Source: a virus. From it: a stretch of 64,000 bases of DNA. The notes under the pieces are model-generated. The model worked only from the letters and a program-made list of their open reading frames with translations. It had not been told where the DNA came from and ran no database searches. Below, piece after piece: positions 23,306-32,430 of this stretch. The stretch is from positions 1 to 64,000 of the IMG/VR virus record IMGVR_UViG_3300021197_000245; one strand, 5' to 3'. Made by a program: the position numbers and the translations under genes. Position 1 is the stretch's first letter; the number at the start of each line of letters is the position of its first letter.

Positions 23306-23566
23306 ATGGCATTAACAGAAGAAACAATACAAGACAAAATAGAAATCGTAGGTGACTACAAGCACGTTCAAGTAAGAACTGCCACAGTCATCAAGAGAGA
23401 TGGCACAGAGATAAGTCGTAGCTTCTCAAGGCACGTTGTTGCACCTGATATAAGTGCAACTGACTTAGCCAATGAGAGTACAGAAGTACAAGCAATATGC
23501 AATGCAGTACATACAGATGCAATAAAGACAGCATATGCAACACATTTGGCTAACCAAGAGGTTTAA
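23306..23566 (+). CDS. Small conserved fibre-cluster protein, 86 aa
   Basis: An 86-residue protein (VGDYKHVQVRTATVIKRDGT, then SRSFSRHVVAPD) followed by a helical C-terminus. Similar short proteins accompany fibre genes in marine phages; an assembly-factor role is possible but unproven. It has a strong AAAGGAG site. Confidence 0.65.
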   Translation: MALTEETIQDKIEIVGDYKHVQVRTATVIKRDGTEISRSFSRHVVAPDISATDLANESTEVQAICNAVHTDAIKTAYATHLANQEV

Positions 23567-23569
23567 TTA

Positions 23570-25699
23570 ATGGCATACATAGGAGTATCTCCTTCCAACG
23601 GAGTTAGGCAAAAGCATACATACACTGCCACTGCATCCCAAACATCATTTAGTGGTGCAGGTGCAGAAGGCATTTCATTAAGCTACCTTGACAGTAACTA
23701 CGTTGACGTATATCAAAATGGTGTAAAGCTAAGTGAAGCTGACTACACATCTACTACAGGCACGACTGTTGTACTTGCTACAGGTGCTACTGTAAGTGAC
23801 ATGATTGAGATTATAGTCTATGATGTATTCTCTGTGGCAGACACTGTAAGTAAAGCAGATGGTGGTACGTTTGATGCAAGTGTAACATTTGCAGGTGACA
23901 TCATAAAGAGTACAGCAGGTACAAGCAACTTTGCAGCAGGTGTCAATGCAGGTAACTCTCTTGCAAGTGGTGGTAATTATAATGTGGTAGTTGGAGATGA
24001 AGCAGGTACAGCACTTACTACTGGTGATAGCAATGTGGCGATTGGATTTGAAGCATTAGCGACAGAAGATGCTAATGGATTAAACGTAGCAGTTGGATAT
24101 CGTGCTTTAAAAACATTAAATGCTAGTGGAGCAGCATATAATACAGCAGTTGGTTACGATGCAGGTACAGCAATTACAACATCTCAATATAATACTATTG
24201 TTGGTGGATTAGCGGCAGATGCTCTGACTACAGGAAATGAAAATACTGCAATCGGCGTAGGTGCGTTAGGAACAGAAACAGCAGGAGATAGAAATGTCGC
24301 TGTTGGTAATGGTGCTTTAACTACACAGAATACTACTGGTGGTGGAGATATTTATAATGTAGCAGTTGGATATAATGCAGGGACAGCAGTAACAACAGGA
24401 TCTTTAAATACATTTGTGGGAGCATTATCTGGTGATGCTCTTACTACAGGAACTACAAATTGTGCATTAGGCTACCTAACTTTAAGTGCAGATACAAAAG
24501 GTGGAAGAAGCACTGCAATGGGTTATTCAGCTTTAGCAAACCAAAACTTTACCTCTGCAACAGATACTTATAATACAGCTTATGGATTTTTTGCAGGTTT
24601 AAATTTAACAACAGGTAATCAGAATACTTTAATTGGAGGTCTAGCAGGTGATGCATTAACTGATGCAGATAATAATGTTGCAATCGGATTACTTGCTCTT
24701 TCAGCAGATACTAAAGGTAGCAAGTCGATTGCAATAGGTAATAGTGCATTACAAACGCAAAATTTTACCTCTAGTACAGATACTTATAATGTAGCGATTG
24801 GACACAACGCAGGACTATCAGTAACAACGGGTGTTCAATCTGTATATATTGGTGGTTTAGCAGGAGATGCAGATACTACTGGTGGTAAAAATGTTTATAT
24901 TGGCTATACGGCAGGAGGTCTAAATGCAGGTGACCAAAATGTATTTGTTGGAAGAAACGCAGGTGGTGCAATAACTGATGGTGATAAGAACACTATTATA
25001 GGAACATATGATGGTAATGAGGGCGGCTTAGACATAAGAACAGCAGACAATTACATTGTGTTATCAGATGGTGATGGTAATCCGAGATTGATAATTGATG
25101 AAGATGGTGATTGTGCTATTGGCACAACAACAGATGGGGTAAAACTTAAAGTAAAACAAACTACTGGTGGTCAAGTTATTAATACTTTTGAGCATGATGC
25201 AGGTTCAAATCCTTTTGGTTCATTTATGCTTTTTTCTAGTGCTTCTCCAGATAATAATACAAGTTACTTTTTAAAATGTTCTGACGCATCAGCAGCTAGA
25301 ATATTTATTTATTCTGATGGTGACATTCAAAATCACGATAATAGTTATGGTGCTATATCTGATGAAAAACTTAAAGAGCAGATAACAGATGCTTCATCTC
25401 AATGGGATGATATTAAAGCACTAACAGTCCGTAAATTTAAAATGAAATCTGATGTTGCTACTGGTGATTCCGATGCACATTGGAGATTAGGTGTTGTTGC
25501 ACAAGAATTAGAAACAGCAGGAATGAATGGTCTTGTTAAAAATAATCCAGACCTTGATAAAGATAATGAGGATTTAGGCACAACAACCAAATCAGTAAAA
25601 TACTCAATACTCTACATGAAAGCAGTCAAAGCATTACAAGAAGCAATGACAAGGATTGAGACATTAGAAGCTAAAGTAACAGCATTAGAAGGAGAATAA
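23570..25699 (+). CDS. Trimeric tail fibre with YadA-like repeats and S74 autoprotease
   Basis: A 709-residue fibre. Residues ~1-90 form a phage-T7-like fibre attachment domain (VDVYQNGVKLSEADYT). Residues ~130-480 contain many ~14-residue NTAVGYDAGTAITT-type repeats, as in the left-handed beta roll of YadA/Hep_Hag heads. The last ~110 residues are a peptidase S74 intramolecular chaperone (SDEKLKEQ with the Ser-Lys cleavage pair, GVVAQELE, then a coiled coil ending ALEGE). The S74 domain should be cleaved off after trimer folding. This is probably the host-recognition fibre. Confidence 0.85.
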   Translation: MAYIGVSPSNGVRQKHTYTATASQTSFSGAGAEGISLSYLDSNYVDVYQNGVKLSEADYTSTTGTTVVLATGATVSDMIEIIVYDVFSVADTVSKADGGTFDASVTFAGDIIKSTAGTSNFAAGVNAGNSLASGGNYNVVVGDEAGTALTTGDSNVAIGFEALATEDANGLNVAVGYRALKTLNASGAAYNTAVGYDAGTAITTSQYNTIVGGLAADALTTGNENTAIGVGALGTETAGDRNVAVGNGALTTQNTTGGGDIYNVAVGYNAGTAVTTGSLNTFVGALSGDALTTGTTNCALGYLTLSADTKGGRSTAMGYSALANQNFTSATDTYNTAYGFFAGLNLTTGNQNTLIGGLAGDALTDADNNVAIGLLALSADTKGSKSIAIGNSALQTQNFTSSTDTYNVAIGHNAGLSVTTGVQSVYIGGLAGDADTTGGKNVYIGYTAGGLNAGDQNVFVGRNAGGAITDGDKNTIIGTYDGNEGGLDIRTADNYIVLSDGDGNPRLIIDEDGDCAIGTTTDGVKLKVKQTTGGQVINTFEHDAGSNPFGSFMLFSSASPDNNTSYFLKCSDASAARIFIYSDGDIQNHDNSYGAISDEKLKEQITDASSQWDDIKALTVRKFKMKSDVATGDSDAHWRLGVVAQELETAGMNGLVKNNPDLDKDNEDLGTTTKSVKYSILYMKAVKALQEAMTRIETLEAKVTALEGE

Positions 25700-25700
25700 A

Positions 25701-25973
25701 ATGAGCAGAACAGCAGAAGAAATAGCACAAGCACATTCAGCTTGTTTAGATGGGGCAGATACAATCAATGTTGTAATTGCTACTCATGCAAAAGGCAGTG
25801 ATGCAACAGATGCAGACTTTGGACATGACATGACACATGACGAGAAGAAGGCAAGGGTTGAACGTAGTGTTGAGTATCTCAAGTATCAGAAAGATAACTT
25901 TGATGATTGGGGTTCAGAGAGTTTTACAGTTATTGATAAAGCAATAGCAGATGCAGACGCATTTACAGGTTAA
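25701..25973 (+). CDS. Small fibre-cluster protein, 90 aa
   Basis: A 90-residue acidic helical protein (SRTAEEIAQAHSACLDGADT, then HMTHDEKKARVERSVEYLKYQ-like helices). It lies between two S74 fibres and is probably an accessory of the fibre genes. No family is recognised. Confidence 0.65.
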   Translation: MSRTAEEIAQAHSACLDGADTINVVIATHAKGSDATDADFGHDMTHDEKKARVERSVEYLKYQKDNFDDWGSESFTVIDKAIADADAFTG

Positions 25974-25982
25974 GGAGAAGAT

Positions 25983-27572
25983 ATGACTAGAGCATCAGAT
26001 ACAGCAAAACTATTAGGAGCAGGTGCTACCATATTAGATGGTACAACTATAAGTACTGCTGATAATACAGAACAGTTAACTTTAACATCAACTGATGCAG
26101 ATGCCAATGCAGGTCCTGAAATTTTATTAGATAGAAACTCAAGCAGTCCTGCTGATTCAGATAGAGTTGGTAAATTTACATTTAAGGGAAGAAATGATGC
26201 CAATCAAACTGTAGAATATGGAAACATTCAATCAAGAATTACAGATGCAAGTGATGGCACAGAAGATGGCAGAATAATAATTCAAAATATTATTGCAGGT
26301 GATGTTGCAGGAGTGATGGAATCTGATGGCACTGAAACTATATTCAATAATAACAGTAAAGACCTAGACTTTCGTGTTGAATCAAATGGCGATGCTAATA
26401 TGCTGTTCGTTGATGGTGGAACTGATACTGTTATTGTAGGACATAATGTTTCAAGAACAACTATGTTTAACTCAACAGTAGGTGGTTCTTTACAAGTAGA
26501 AGGAACAACTGCTGAAGGTGCTACTGTTTCAATAGCTCGTAATAGCAATGATGATAATGGACCTAACTTAGTTTTTGCTAAATCAAATTCTACATCCAAC
26601 GCAGGTGTCACAGTTGTTACAGATGATGCTCTGTTAGGAAGAATCAGTTGGCAAGGTGCTGATGGTAGTCAAACTGTTGAAGCCGCAAGAATTGAAGGTT
26701 TTGTAGATAGCACTCCGGGTGCTAACGATATGCCCGGAAGATTAACATTTAGTACAACTGCTGATGGTGCGGCTACAGTAACGGAGAGAGCAAGACTAAC
26801 ATCAGATGGTGTATTTATGGTTGGTCAAACCTCTTTTGCATATGGTGACGTTGGTTGTTCAATGACCTCAAGTGGTCAAGTAGGTGGTACTGCTGATGGT
26901 GATGTTGCAGGTATTTTTAATAGAAAAACATCAGATGGTCAAATAATAAATTTACGACAGGACAATACTACAATAGGTGGTATATATAGCTCTCCAAGTA
27001 TTGCAGGACCTTTTATAGGTCATATAAATGTTGGTCTTGCTATGTATCATGCAGGTAACTCTGTTTTACCATCTGGAACTGGTGGATTAAGAGATAATGC
27101 CATTGACTTAGGAAATAGCTCAAACAGATTTGATGACATATTTGCAACTAACTCCACAATTAATACTTCAGATAGAAATGAAAAGCAAGACATAGAAGAG
27201 CTAAGTGAAGCAGAACAAAGAGTAGCTGTCGTTGCTAAAGGTCTAATGAGAAAGTTTCGATGGAAGTCAGCAGTCGCAGAAAAAGGCGATGATGCAAGAA
27301 CACACTTTGGTATTATAGCACAAGACCTACAAGATGCTTTTACAGCAGAAGGATTGGATGCAAGTGATTATGCAATGTTTACATCTAATACTTGGTGGGA
27401 AAAAGAAATATCTGTAGATGCAGTAGAAGCTGATGAAGAAAATGGCATAGAAGCACAAGAAGCATATACTTATACAAAAATAGCAGAAGAAGAGACTGAA
27501 GGCTACACAGAAAAAACTAGATTAGGTGTAAGGTACAGTGAATTACTAGCCTTTATCATATCGGCTATATAG
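25983..27572 (+). CDS. Tail fibre with S74 autoprotease
   Basis: A 529-residue fibre. The N-terminal ~150 residues parallel the 21938 fibre (STADNTEQLTLTSTDADANA, then DFRVESNGDANMLFVDGG). The shaft is beta-rich. The last ~135 residues form a second S74 chaperone domain (SDRNEKQDIEELS, HFGIIAQDLQDAF, GVRYSELLAFI). It ends the fibre cluster. The S74 domain is longer than in the 23570 gene because of an acidic insertion around VDAVEADEENGIEAQE. Confidence 0.8.
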   Translation: MTRASDTAKLLGAGATILDGTTISTADNTEQLTLTSTDADANAGPEILLDRNSSSPADSDRVGKFTFKGRNDANQTVEYGNIQSRITDASDGTEDGRIIIQNIIAGDVAGVMESDGTETIFNNNSKDLDFRVESNGDANMLFVDGGTDTVIVGHNVSRTTMFNSTVGGSLQVEGTTAEGATVSIARNSNDDNGPNLVFAKSNSTSNAGVTVVTDDALLGRISWQGADGSQTVEAARIEGFVDSTPGANDMPGRLTFSTTADGAATVTERARLTSDGVFMVGQTSFAYGDVGCSMTSSGQVGGTADGDVAGIFNRKTSDGQIINLRQDNTTIGGIYSSPSIAGPFIGHINVGLAMYHAGNSVLPSGTGGLRDNAIDLGNSSNRFDDIFATNSTINTSDRNEKQDIEELSEAEQRVAVVAKGLMRKFRWKSAVAEKGDDARTHFGIIAQDLQDAFTAEGLDASDYAMFTSNTWWEKEISVDAVEADEENGIEAQEAYTYTKIAEEETEGYTEKTRLGVRYSELLAFIISAI

Positions 27573-27580
27573 GAGTAACT

Positions 27581-27664
27581 ATGGAAATGGATGCAATGTT
27601 ATTCTGGAACATAATCCTGACTATGGTCGTTGTACCATTCGGTTGGGCATTGTATTATAGATAG
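27581..27664 (+). CDS. Tiny membrane protein, 27 aa
   Basis: A 27-codon frame after TAGGAG encoding an almost entirely hydrophobic peptide (MLFWNIILTMVVVPFGWAL) with a short C-terminal YYR. Similar tiny membrane peptides occur in marine and cyanophage lysis regions. It is followed by another TAGGAG and the next gene. Confidence 0.6.
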   Translation: MEMDAMLFWNIILTMVVVPFGWALYYR

Positions 27665-27672
27665 GAGAAAAA

Positions 27673-27888
27673 ATGACTGAACAAAAATCAAATATTATAA
27701 GTATAAACGACAAGAAGTATGACGCTAGTGATCTTACTAAAGAGCAGGGATACTGCATAGAGCAGATACAAGAGTGTCAGTCTGAAGCACATAGATTAAA
27801 AAAACAATTAGATAGAGTAACAATCTCTCAGAATGTCTACACAAATAACTTAATAGGACTTCTTAAAGATAAAGAGGTAAAAGAATGA
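27673..27888 (+). CDS. Small coiled-coil protein, DUF6447-like
   Basis: A 71-residue protein with SINDKKYDASDLTKEQ and then a coiled coil with HRLKKQLDRV and ISQNVYTNNLIGLL. This recalls a small family (DUF6447, from memory) common in marine myo- and podoviruses. The function is unknown. It overlaps the next gene by 4 nt. Confidence 0.65.
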   Translation: MTEQKSNIISINDKKYDASDLTKEQGYCIEQIQECQSEAHRLKKQLDRVTISQNVYTNNLIGLLKDKEVKE

Positions 27889-28043
27889 AGGTATCCGATG
27901 TTAAGGCGCAGATAGACACACATGAAGCTGTCTGTGCAGAGCGTTGGAAAGAAACTATATTAAGAATTAAACGTATCGAGCATATTATGATAGGTACTGC
28001 AGGAACAACAATCGTCCTCTTAGTGGGGGTATTATTAAGGTAA
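27885..28043 (+). CDS. Tail-anchored HE-x2-C membrane protein, 52 aa
   Basis: A 52-codon frame starting in an ATGA junction. The soluble part has DTHEAVCAERWKETILRIKR and is followed by one transmembrane helix (MIGTAGTTIVLLVGVLL). This layout resembles haemolysin XhlA-type holin accessory proteins and the gene at 17399. It probably belongs to the lysis module. Confidence 0.65.
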   Translation: MKVSDVKAQIDTHEAVCAERWKETILRIKRIEHIMIGTAGTTIVLLVGVLLR

Positions 28044-28049
28044 TGAGTA

Positions 28050-28811
28050 ATGGATCCTGTAACCATATCGATAGCAGTAGGTGTCGCTAGCAAAGCTTTT
28101 TCTGCAATTAAGCAAGGATTTGCCGTAGGTCGTGATATTGAACAAATGTCTGGCGATATCGGTAGATGGATGGGAGCTGTATCTGATGTCGATAATGCAG
28201 AAAAACAAGCTAAAAATCCTCCCTTGTTTGGTAAATTGTTTAAGGCTGGTTCTATCGAAGAGGCAGCAATGGCTGCGTACGCGGCAAAAAAGAAACTTGA
28301 GGAACAAAGGTACGAACTCAAGGTGTTTCTAAATATGACTCATGGACCTGGAGCCTACGATGAGTTACTGCAAATGGAAGGTCAGATAAGGAAACAACGT
28401 CAAGAAACAGTCTACAAACAACAACAAATGAGAAGACAGCTTGGTGAAGCAATTACTTGGCTAATCGTTGTGGCAATCATAGGTAGTTTTGTTGCGTTAG
28501 TTGCGTCTATATGGATTAAGGAAACAAGAGCTGACGCATATAAATACACCCCAAAAGATTACACACGACAGCAAAAGATACATCAAGGTAAAATTATATT
28601 ACCAATAATGACTACTTGCAGACTTATGAAACAAAAAGTATTTAAAGACAAAATGGCCTGTATTTATATAGGTGCACAAAAAACCTATGAGATGGAGTTC
28701 ACAGATATATCAATCGGATGTCCCAGAAAATATAAATGTAAGCTTAACCCTAATGGGAAAGAGCCTTCGATAGATAAAGTTATGGAAAGTTTAAGGAGCA
28801 TAGCAAAGTAA
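28050..28811 (+). CDS. Membrane protein with Cys-containing C-terminal domain, 253 aa
   Basis: A 253-residue protein: Ala-rich amphipathic N-terminus (~1-25), a helical soluble region with IEEAAMAAYAAKKKLEEQRY (~70-90), one transmembrane helix (~148-172, WLIVVAIIGSFVALVASIWI) and a C-terminal ~80 residues with four Cys that is presumably periplasmic. Proteins of this organisation occur in marine phages near lysis genes. The function is unknown. Confidence 0.7.
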   Translation: MDPVTISIAVGVASKAFSAIKQGFAVGRDIEQMSGDIGRWMGAVSDVDNAEKQAKNPPLFGKLFKAGSIEEAAMAAYAAKKKLEEQRYELKVFLNMTHGPGAYDELLQMEGQIRKQRQETVYKQQQMRRQLGEAITWLIVVAIIGSFVALVASIWIKETRADAYKYTPKDYTRQQKIHQGKIILPIMTTCRLMKQKVFKDKMACIYIGAQKTYEMEFTDISIGCPRKYKCKLNPNGKEPSIDKVMESLRSIAK

Positions 28812-29126
28812 ATGGCAGCAAAAAAATTACAAGTAGAAAGCAAATATAACGAATATGATTTGGATGGTGACGGCGTTGTTTCTGATGAAGAGATAGAAAA
28901 CGCTAAAGCTATAAAAGAAACTGAGACGCAGTTAAGAAAACAACTAGCACAACTACGTATGGCTAGATACACGTTAATAGCTATGGGTGCGTTTACTTTA
29001 GCTATGTTTATTGTTGACGTGGAACGTGTCAAGGCGTTAGCTGATATAAGTAATTTGTTTTATCTGTCAGGTGCTGGTATAGTAGGTGCATATATGGGTA
29101 CGACTGCTTGGATGAATAAAAAATGA
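28812..29126 (+). CDS. EF-hand membrane protein, 104 aa
   Basis: A 104-residue protein with one canonical EF-hand loop at 16-27 (DLDGDGVVSDEE, calcium ligands at Asp16, Asp18, Asp20 and Glu27), a short coiled segment (ETQLRKQLAQLRM) and two transmembrane helices (~52-68 and ~80-98). A calcium-sensing membrane protein in a lysis module could tune holin action or ion flow; this is inference. It starts directly after the previous stop. Confidence 0.75.
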   Translation: MAAKKLQVESKYNEYDLDGDGVVSDEEIENAKAIKETETQLRKQLAQLRMARYTLIAMGAFTLAMFIVDVERVKALADISNLFYLSGAGIVGAYMGTTAWMNKK

Positions 29127-29127
29127 T

Positions 29128-29346
29128 ATGTTTAAAGCACTAGTAACAATGTGTGTAATTGGGGCACCTAATAATTGCATGACGCTAGAGGATCAATATG
29201 GACCATATGAAACAGAATTTGATTGTAAACAAAGAGCACTGGCTATTAGCAGGCAGATTAACAAAGCTTATCCTTTATGGAAACCCTTTAAATATCAATG
29301 CAAAAAACTACCAGCAGGGAGATTAAAATGGAAAACATGGTATTAG
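29128..29346 (+). CDS. Small Cys protein with export-like N-terminus, 72 aa
   Basis: A 72-residue protein with a short hydrophobic start (MFKALVTMCVIGAP), then a polar domain with three more Cys. It occupies the same relative place, before a membrane peptide and the holin, as the 11180 gene in the first cassette. It may be exported. The function is unknown. Confidence 0.65.
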   Translation: MFKALVTMCVIGAPNNCMTLEDQYGPYETEFDCKQRALAISRQINKAYPLWKPFKYQCKKLPAGRLKWKTWY

Positions 29347-29474
29347 AAGCTTGGAATGATCTTTCTTATATAGAAGGAGCTTTATTTACAGTTTGGTTAT
29401 TTATTCTTTATTACGGTAAAGTGTGGATAGACAGTAAATTTAAACGAAAGGAATGTACATGCTTACGGCGTTAA
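29328..29474 (+). CDS. Single-pass membrane peptide, 48 aa
   Basis: A 48-codon frame overlapping the preceding gene by 19 nt and the holin start by 16 nt. It has one transmembrane helix (GALFTVWLFILYYGKVW) and a basic, Cys-containing tail (KFKRKECTCLRR). It is the counterpart of the small membrane gene that precedes holin copy 1. Confidence 0.6.
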   Translation: MENMVLEAWNDLSYIEGALFTVWLFILYYGKVWIDSKFKRKECTCLRR

Positions 29475-29854
29475 TAGGACCCGTTTCTAATCTTCTTGGT
29501 AAGTTTATAGAAGATAAAGACATGAAAAATAAGTTGGCACATGAAGTGGCAACTATGGCAGAGAATCATGCACAGGAACTGGCAAAAGGTCAGATAGAGA
29601 TAAACAAAGCAGAAGCAACACATAAATCAATATTTGTAGCGGGCTGGCGCCCCTTTATTGGTTGGACATGCGGCATTGCCCTATGTTGGCATTTCGTACT
29701 GGCGCCTGTCACTATGTTTGTGTGCGCTTATTTAAACGTGGTTATACCTGAATTACCTACATTTGACATGGGTTCACTTATGACTGTTTTGATGGGAATG
29801 CTCGGATTGGGCGGACTTCGCAGTTTCGAGAAGTATAAAGGATTAACAAAATGA
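29459..29854 (+). CDS. GTA-type 3TM holin, copy 2
   Basis: A 131-residue holin nearly identical in protein sequence to copy 1 at 11788 (nine replacements, mostly conservative), though many codons differ silently. The start at 29459 is chosen over ATG 29453 by that homology and by its spacing from AAAGGA. It is followed by the paralogous 33-aa gene and then the GH24 lysozyme, so this copy is in a complete lysis order. Confidence 0.88.
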   Translation: MLTALIGPVSNLLGKFIEDKDMKNKLAHEVATMAENHAQELAKGQIEINKAEATHKSIFVAGWRPFIGWTCGIALCWHFVLAPVTMFVCAYLNVVIPELPTFDMGSLMTVLMGMLGLGGLRSFEKYKGLTK

Positions 29855-29952
29855 TGTGGTTTTGGTTGAGTTTGTCTAAATTTTTCAATAAGATAGGTAA
29901 TTATTTTTACTACAGACATGTAGCGTGTTTAAGAAAAAGGCAGGGCAGATAA
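29851..29952 (+). CDS. Small basic aromatic protein downstream of holin, copy 2, 33 aa
   Basis: A 33-codon frame overlapping the holin stop (ATGA) and the lysozyme start (TAATG). It shares SKFF-x-KIGNYFY and the QGR ending with the 12194 gene. Tight coupling on both sides and conservation in two cassettes support it as real. The Trp-rich start MMWFWLSL may associate with the membrane. The function is unknown. Confidence 0.7.
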   Translation: MMWFWLSLSKFFNKIGNYFYYRHVACLRKRQGR

Positions 29953-30410
29953 TGGATTTAGATAAATTACAAAAAGAATTAGCAGAAGATGAAGGTTGCA
30001 AGTATGAAATTTACAATGATCATTTGGGGTATGCGACTTTTGGGATTGGGCATTTGGTTACTGATTCTGATTTAGAACATGGGCAAGAAGTTGGAACAGA
30101 AGTATCTAAAGAAAGAGTCGATGAGTGCTTTGAAGCTGATATTGCAATGACTATAGAAGACTGCAATATATTATACAGTAATTTCAAAGACATACCTGAA
30201 GAAGCTCAATTAGTACTTGCAAATATGATGTTTAATCTTGGTCGTCCTCGTCTGTCCAAATTTGTTAACTTAAAATTAGCTGTAGATTCTGAAGACTGGA
30301 TGGAGGCATCCGTGCAAATGATGGACTCGAAATGGGCAAAACAAGTGCCTAGTCGTGCAGAAAGACTTTGTAGTAGAATGGAGAAGTTATCTTGGCTATT
30401 CAAGCAGTAA
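29952..30410 (+). CDS. Endolysin: GH24 (T4-type) lysozyme
   Basis: A 152-residue muramidase that should cleave the peptidoglycan glycan strand at lysis. The catalytic triad is visible as Glu14 (EDEG), Asp23 (YNDHLG) and Thr29 (YATFGIGH), with the same 9- and 6-residue spacings as T4 lysozyme Glu11, Asp20 and Thr26. There is no signal peptide or SAR helix, so release depends on the holin. ATG 29952 sits in the TAATG junction; the frame is open upstream to 29925. Confidence 0.9.
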   Translation: MDLDKLQKELAEDEGCKYEIYNDHLGYATFGIGHLVTDSDLEHGQEVGTEVSKERVDECFEADIAMTIEDCNILYSNFKDIPEEAQLVLANMMFNLGRPRLSKFVNLKLAVDSEDWMEASVQMMDSKWAKQVPSRAERLCSRMEKLSWLFKQ

Positions 30411-32236
30411 AACTAAAACCTGGAATTAATCGTGAAGGTACTAGATATACTACAGAAGGTGGGTATTACGACGGGGATAAGATACGATTTAGACAAGGTA
30501 CGCCAGAAAAAATAGGTGGTTGGGAGCTTATATCTGATACAACTTTTTTGGGTGTAGGTCGTTCTTTACATAACTGGGTTAGTTTATCAGGTCAAAACTT
30601 TGTAGGACTAGGCACTAACTTAAAATATTATATAGAATTAGGTGGTAATTATAACGATGTCACACCTTTACGTGCTACTGTGTCATTAACCAACCCTTTC
30701 ACTACTACATCTGGGTCTACTACTGTACTAGTCACAGACGCAAATGCTGGTTTTGATGACAATGATTTCGTAACATTTAGTAATGCCTCTGCTGTAGGTG
30801 GTGTAACTATAAGTGGTGAGTTTCAAATAGATATTGTATCTACTAATTCTTACAATATAACTGTATCTTCTGCTGCAAGCTCTTCTGCAACGGGTGGTGG
30901 TACTGTATCCGCTGCTTATCAGGTAAACACGGGCTCTGCGTTTGCTATACCTTTAACAGGTTGGGGTGCAGGTGCTTGGGGCGCAGGTCAATGGGGTATA
31001 GGAGAAGCATCCGTGAACGAGGTGCGTATATGGAGTCATTCTAACTTTGGTGAAGATTTAGTATTTGGACCTAATAGTGGTAGTATATATTACTGGGATG
31101 CTACAAACGGCGTTAGTACAAGAGCTGTTGAATTATCTACTTTATCTGGAGCATCAAATGTACCAATACTACAAAATATAATCTTAGTATCAGATATAAG
31201 CCGTTTTGTATTTTGTTTAGGTACAAATCCTATAGGCGCTAATACTATAGATCCTACTTTGGTAAGATGGTCTGACCAAGAGGATGCAGCAAATTGGACT
31301 CCATCTGCTACTAATCAGGCAGGTAGTTTAAGATTATCTCGTGGTACTAAAATCGTGGCTGCATCTCAAGCTCGTCAAGAAGTGCTTATATGGACAGACT
31401 CTTCCTTATACTCACTGCAGTATGTTGGTGCACCTGCTGTTTGGGCGGCGACACTAGTCGGTGAAAACATATCTATATCCTCTCAACTTTCTGTATCCTA
31501 TGCAAATGGTGTTGCGTACTGGATGGGTAAAGATAAATTTTACATGTATGATGGTCGTACACAACCATTAAAGTGTGACGTGCGAAAGTATATATTTAAT
31601 GATTTTAACACAAAACAATATGCACAAGTATTTTCAGGCACCAACGAGTCTTTTCACGAGATATGGTGGTTTTACTGTACAGAAGATTCTAACAATATAG
31701 ACAGATACGTTATATATAACTATTTAGAAAAGATATGGTACTATGGCACTATAGCACGTACAGCATGGCTTGACTCTGGACTGCGTGACAAGCCGTTAGC
31801 AGCCACATACAGTAATAATCTTGTAAATCACGAAACTGGTATCGATGATAATGTGAGTGGTACAGCAGCAGCTATAACAGCATACGTCGAGTCTTCAGAC
31901 TTTGACATAGGTGACGGTGATAGATTCTCATTAGTAAATCGTGTAGTGCCTGACGCATCGTTTGATGGCTCTACGGCAGATAGTCCCGTTGCAACTATGA
32001 CTTTACATGCACTAGGTGGCTCTGGGTCTGGTCGTAACTCACCTGCTTCAGAAGGTGGATCTAGTAATGCTACTATAACACGCACAGCAACTTCTCCTGT
32101 TGAAGTATTTACTGATTTAATAAACATAAGAGTGCGAGGACGACAGCTTGCCATGCGTTTTGAATCATCTGCGGTAGGCGTTACATGGCAGTTAGGCACA
32201 CCCAGACTTGATATCCGACCAGATGGGAGGCGTTAA
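30392..32236 (+). CDS. P22 gp10-like tail hub / DNA stabilisation protein
   Basis: A 614-residue protein, usual for the phage stabilisation (gp10) family that plugs or extends the tail tube. The N-terminus AIQAVKLKPGINREGTRYT and GGYYDGDKIRFRQG is the recognisable signature. A central beta-propeller-like region contains DLVFGPNSGSIYYWD and EVLIWTDSSLYSLQY. It begins with TTG at 30392 inside the lysozyme gene (19-nt overlap), with GGAGA about seven bases upstream. The TTG start is supported by the conserved N-terminus. Confidence 0.8.
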   Translation: MAIQAVKLKPGINREGTRYTTEGGYYDGDKIRFRQGTPEKIGGWELISDTTFLGVGRSLHNWVSLSGQNFVGLGTNLKYYIELGGNYNDVTPLRATVSLTNPFTTTSGSTTVLVTDANAGFDDNDFVTFSNASAVGGVTISGEFQIDIVSTNSYNITVSSAASSSATGGGTVSAAYQVNTGSAFAIPLTGWGAGAWGAGQWGIGEASVNEVRIWSHSNFGEDLVFGPNSGSIYYWDATNGVSTRAVELSTLSGASNVPILQNIILVSDISRFVFCLGTNPIGANTIDPTLVRWSDQEDAANWTPSATNQAGSLRLSRGTKIVAASQARQEVLIWTDSSLYSLQYVGAPAVWAATLVGENISISSQLSVSYANGVAYWMGKDKFYMYDGRTQPLKCDVRKYIFNDFNTKQYAQVFSGTNESFHEIWWFYCTEDSNNIDRYVIYNYLEKIWYYGTIARTAWLDSGLRDKPLAATYSNNLVNHETGIDDNVSGTAAAITAYVESSDFDIGDGDRFSLVNRVVPDASFDGSTADSPVATMTLHALGGSGSGRNSPASEGGSSNATITRTATSPVEVFTDLINIRVRGRQLAMRFESSAVGVTWQLGTPRLDIRPDGRR

Positions 32237-32430
32237 TGGCTGTAGATAACACAAGATATGGTGTAGGTTTCCGTGCTCCAGCACTACCGTTTCCTACCTC
32301 CGAATACGATCAACAAAATGCAGAACAACTTAATAATGTGCTACGTTTGTATTTTACTCAAGTAGATACAGCATTGAGAAACGCTGTTATATCAGACAGA
32401 GCCGAAGCAACAGGGTGGTTTTTAAGCTAA
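32236..32430 (+). CDS. Small tail-module protein, 64 aa
   Basis: A 64-residue protein (FRAPALPFPTSEYDQQNAEQ, then LNNVLRLYFTQVDTALRNA) with a short helical core. A LPxP-x3-Y-x4-x-Q-LN-x-LR-like pattern is widespread in phage tail modules next to fibre-attachment proteins. The function is unknown. It begins at the previous stop (TAATG). Confidence 0.65.
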   Translation: MAVDNTRYGVGFRAPALPFPTSEYDQQNAEQLNNVLRLYFTQVDTALRNAVISDRAEATGWFLS

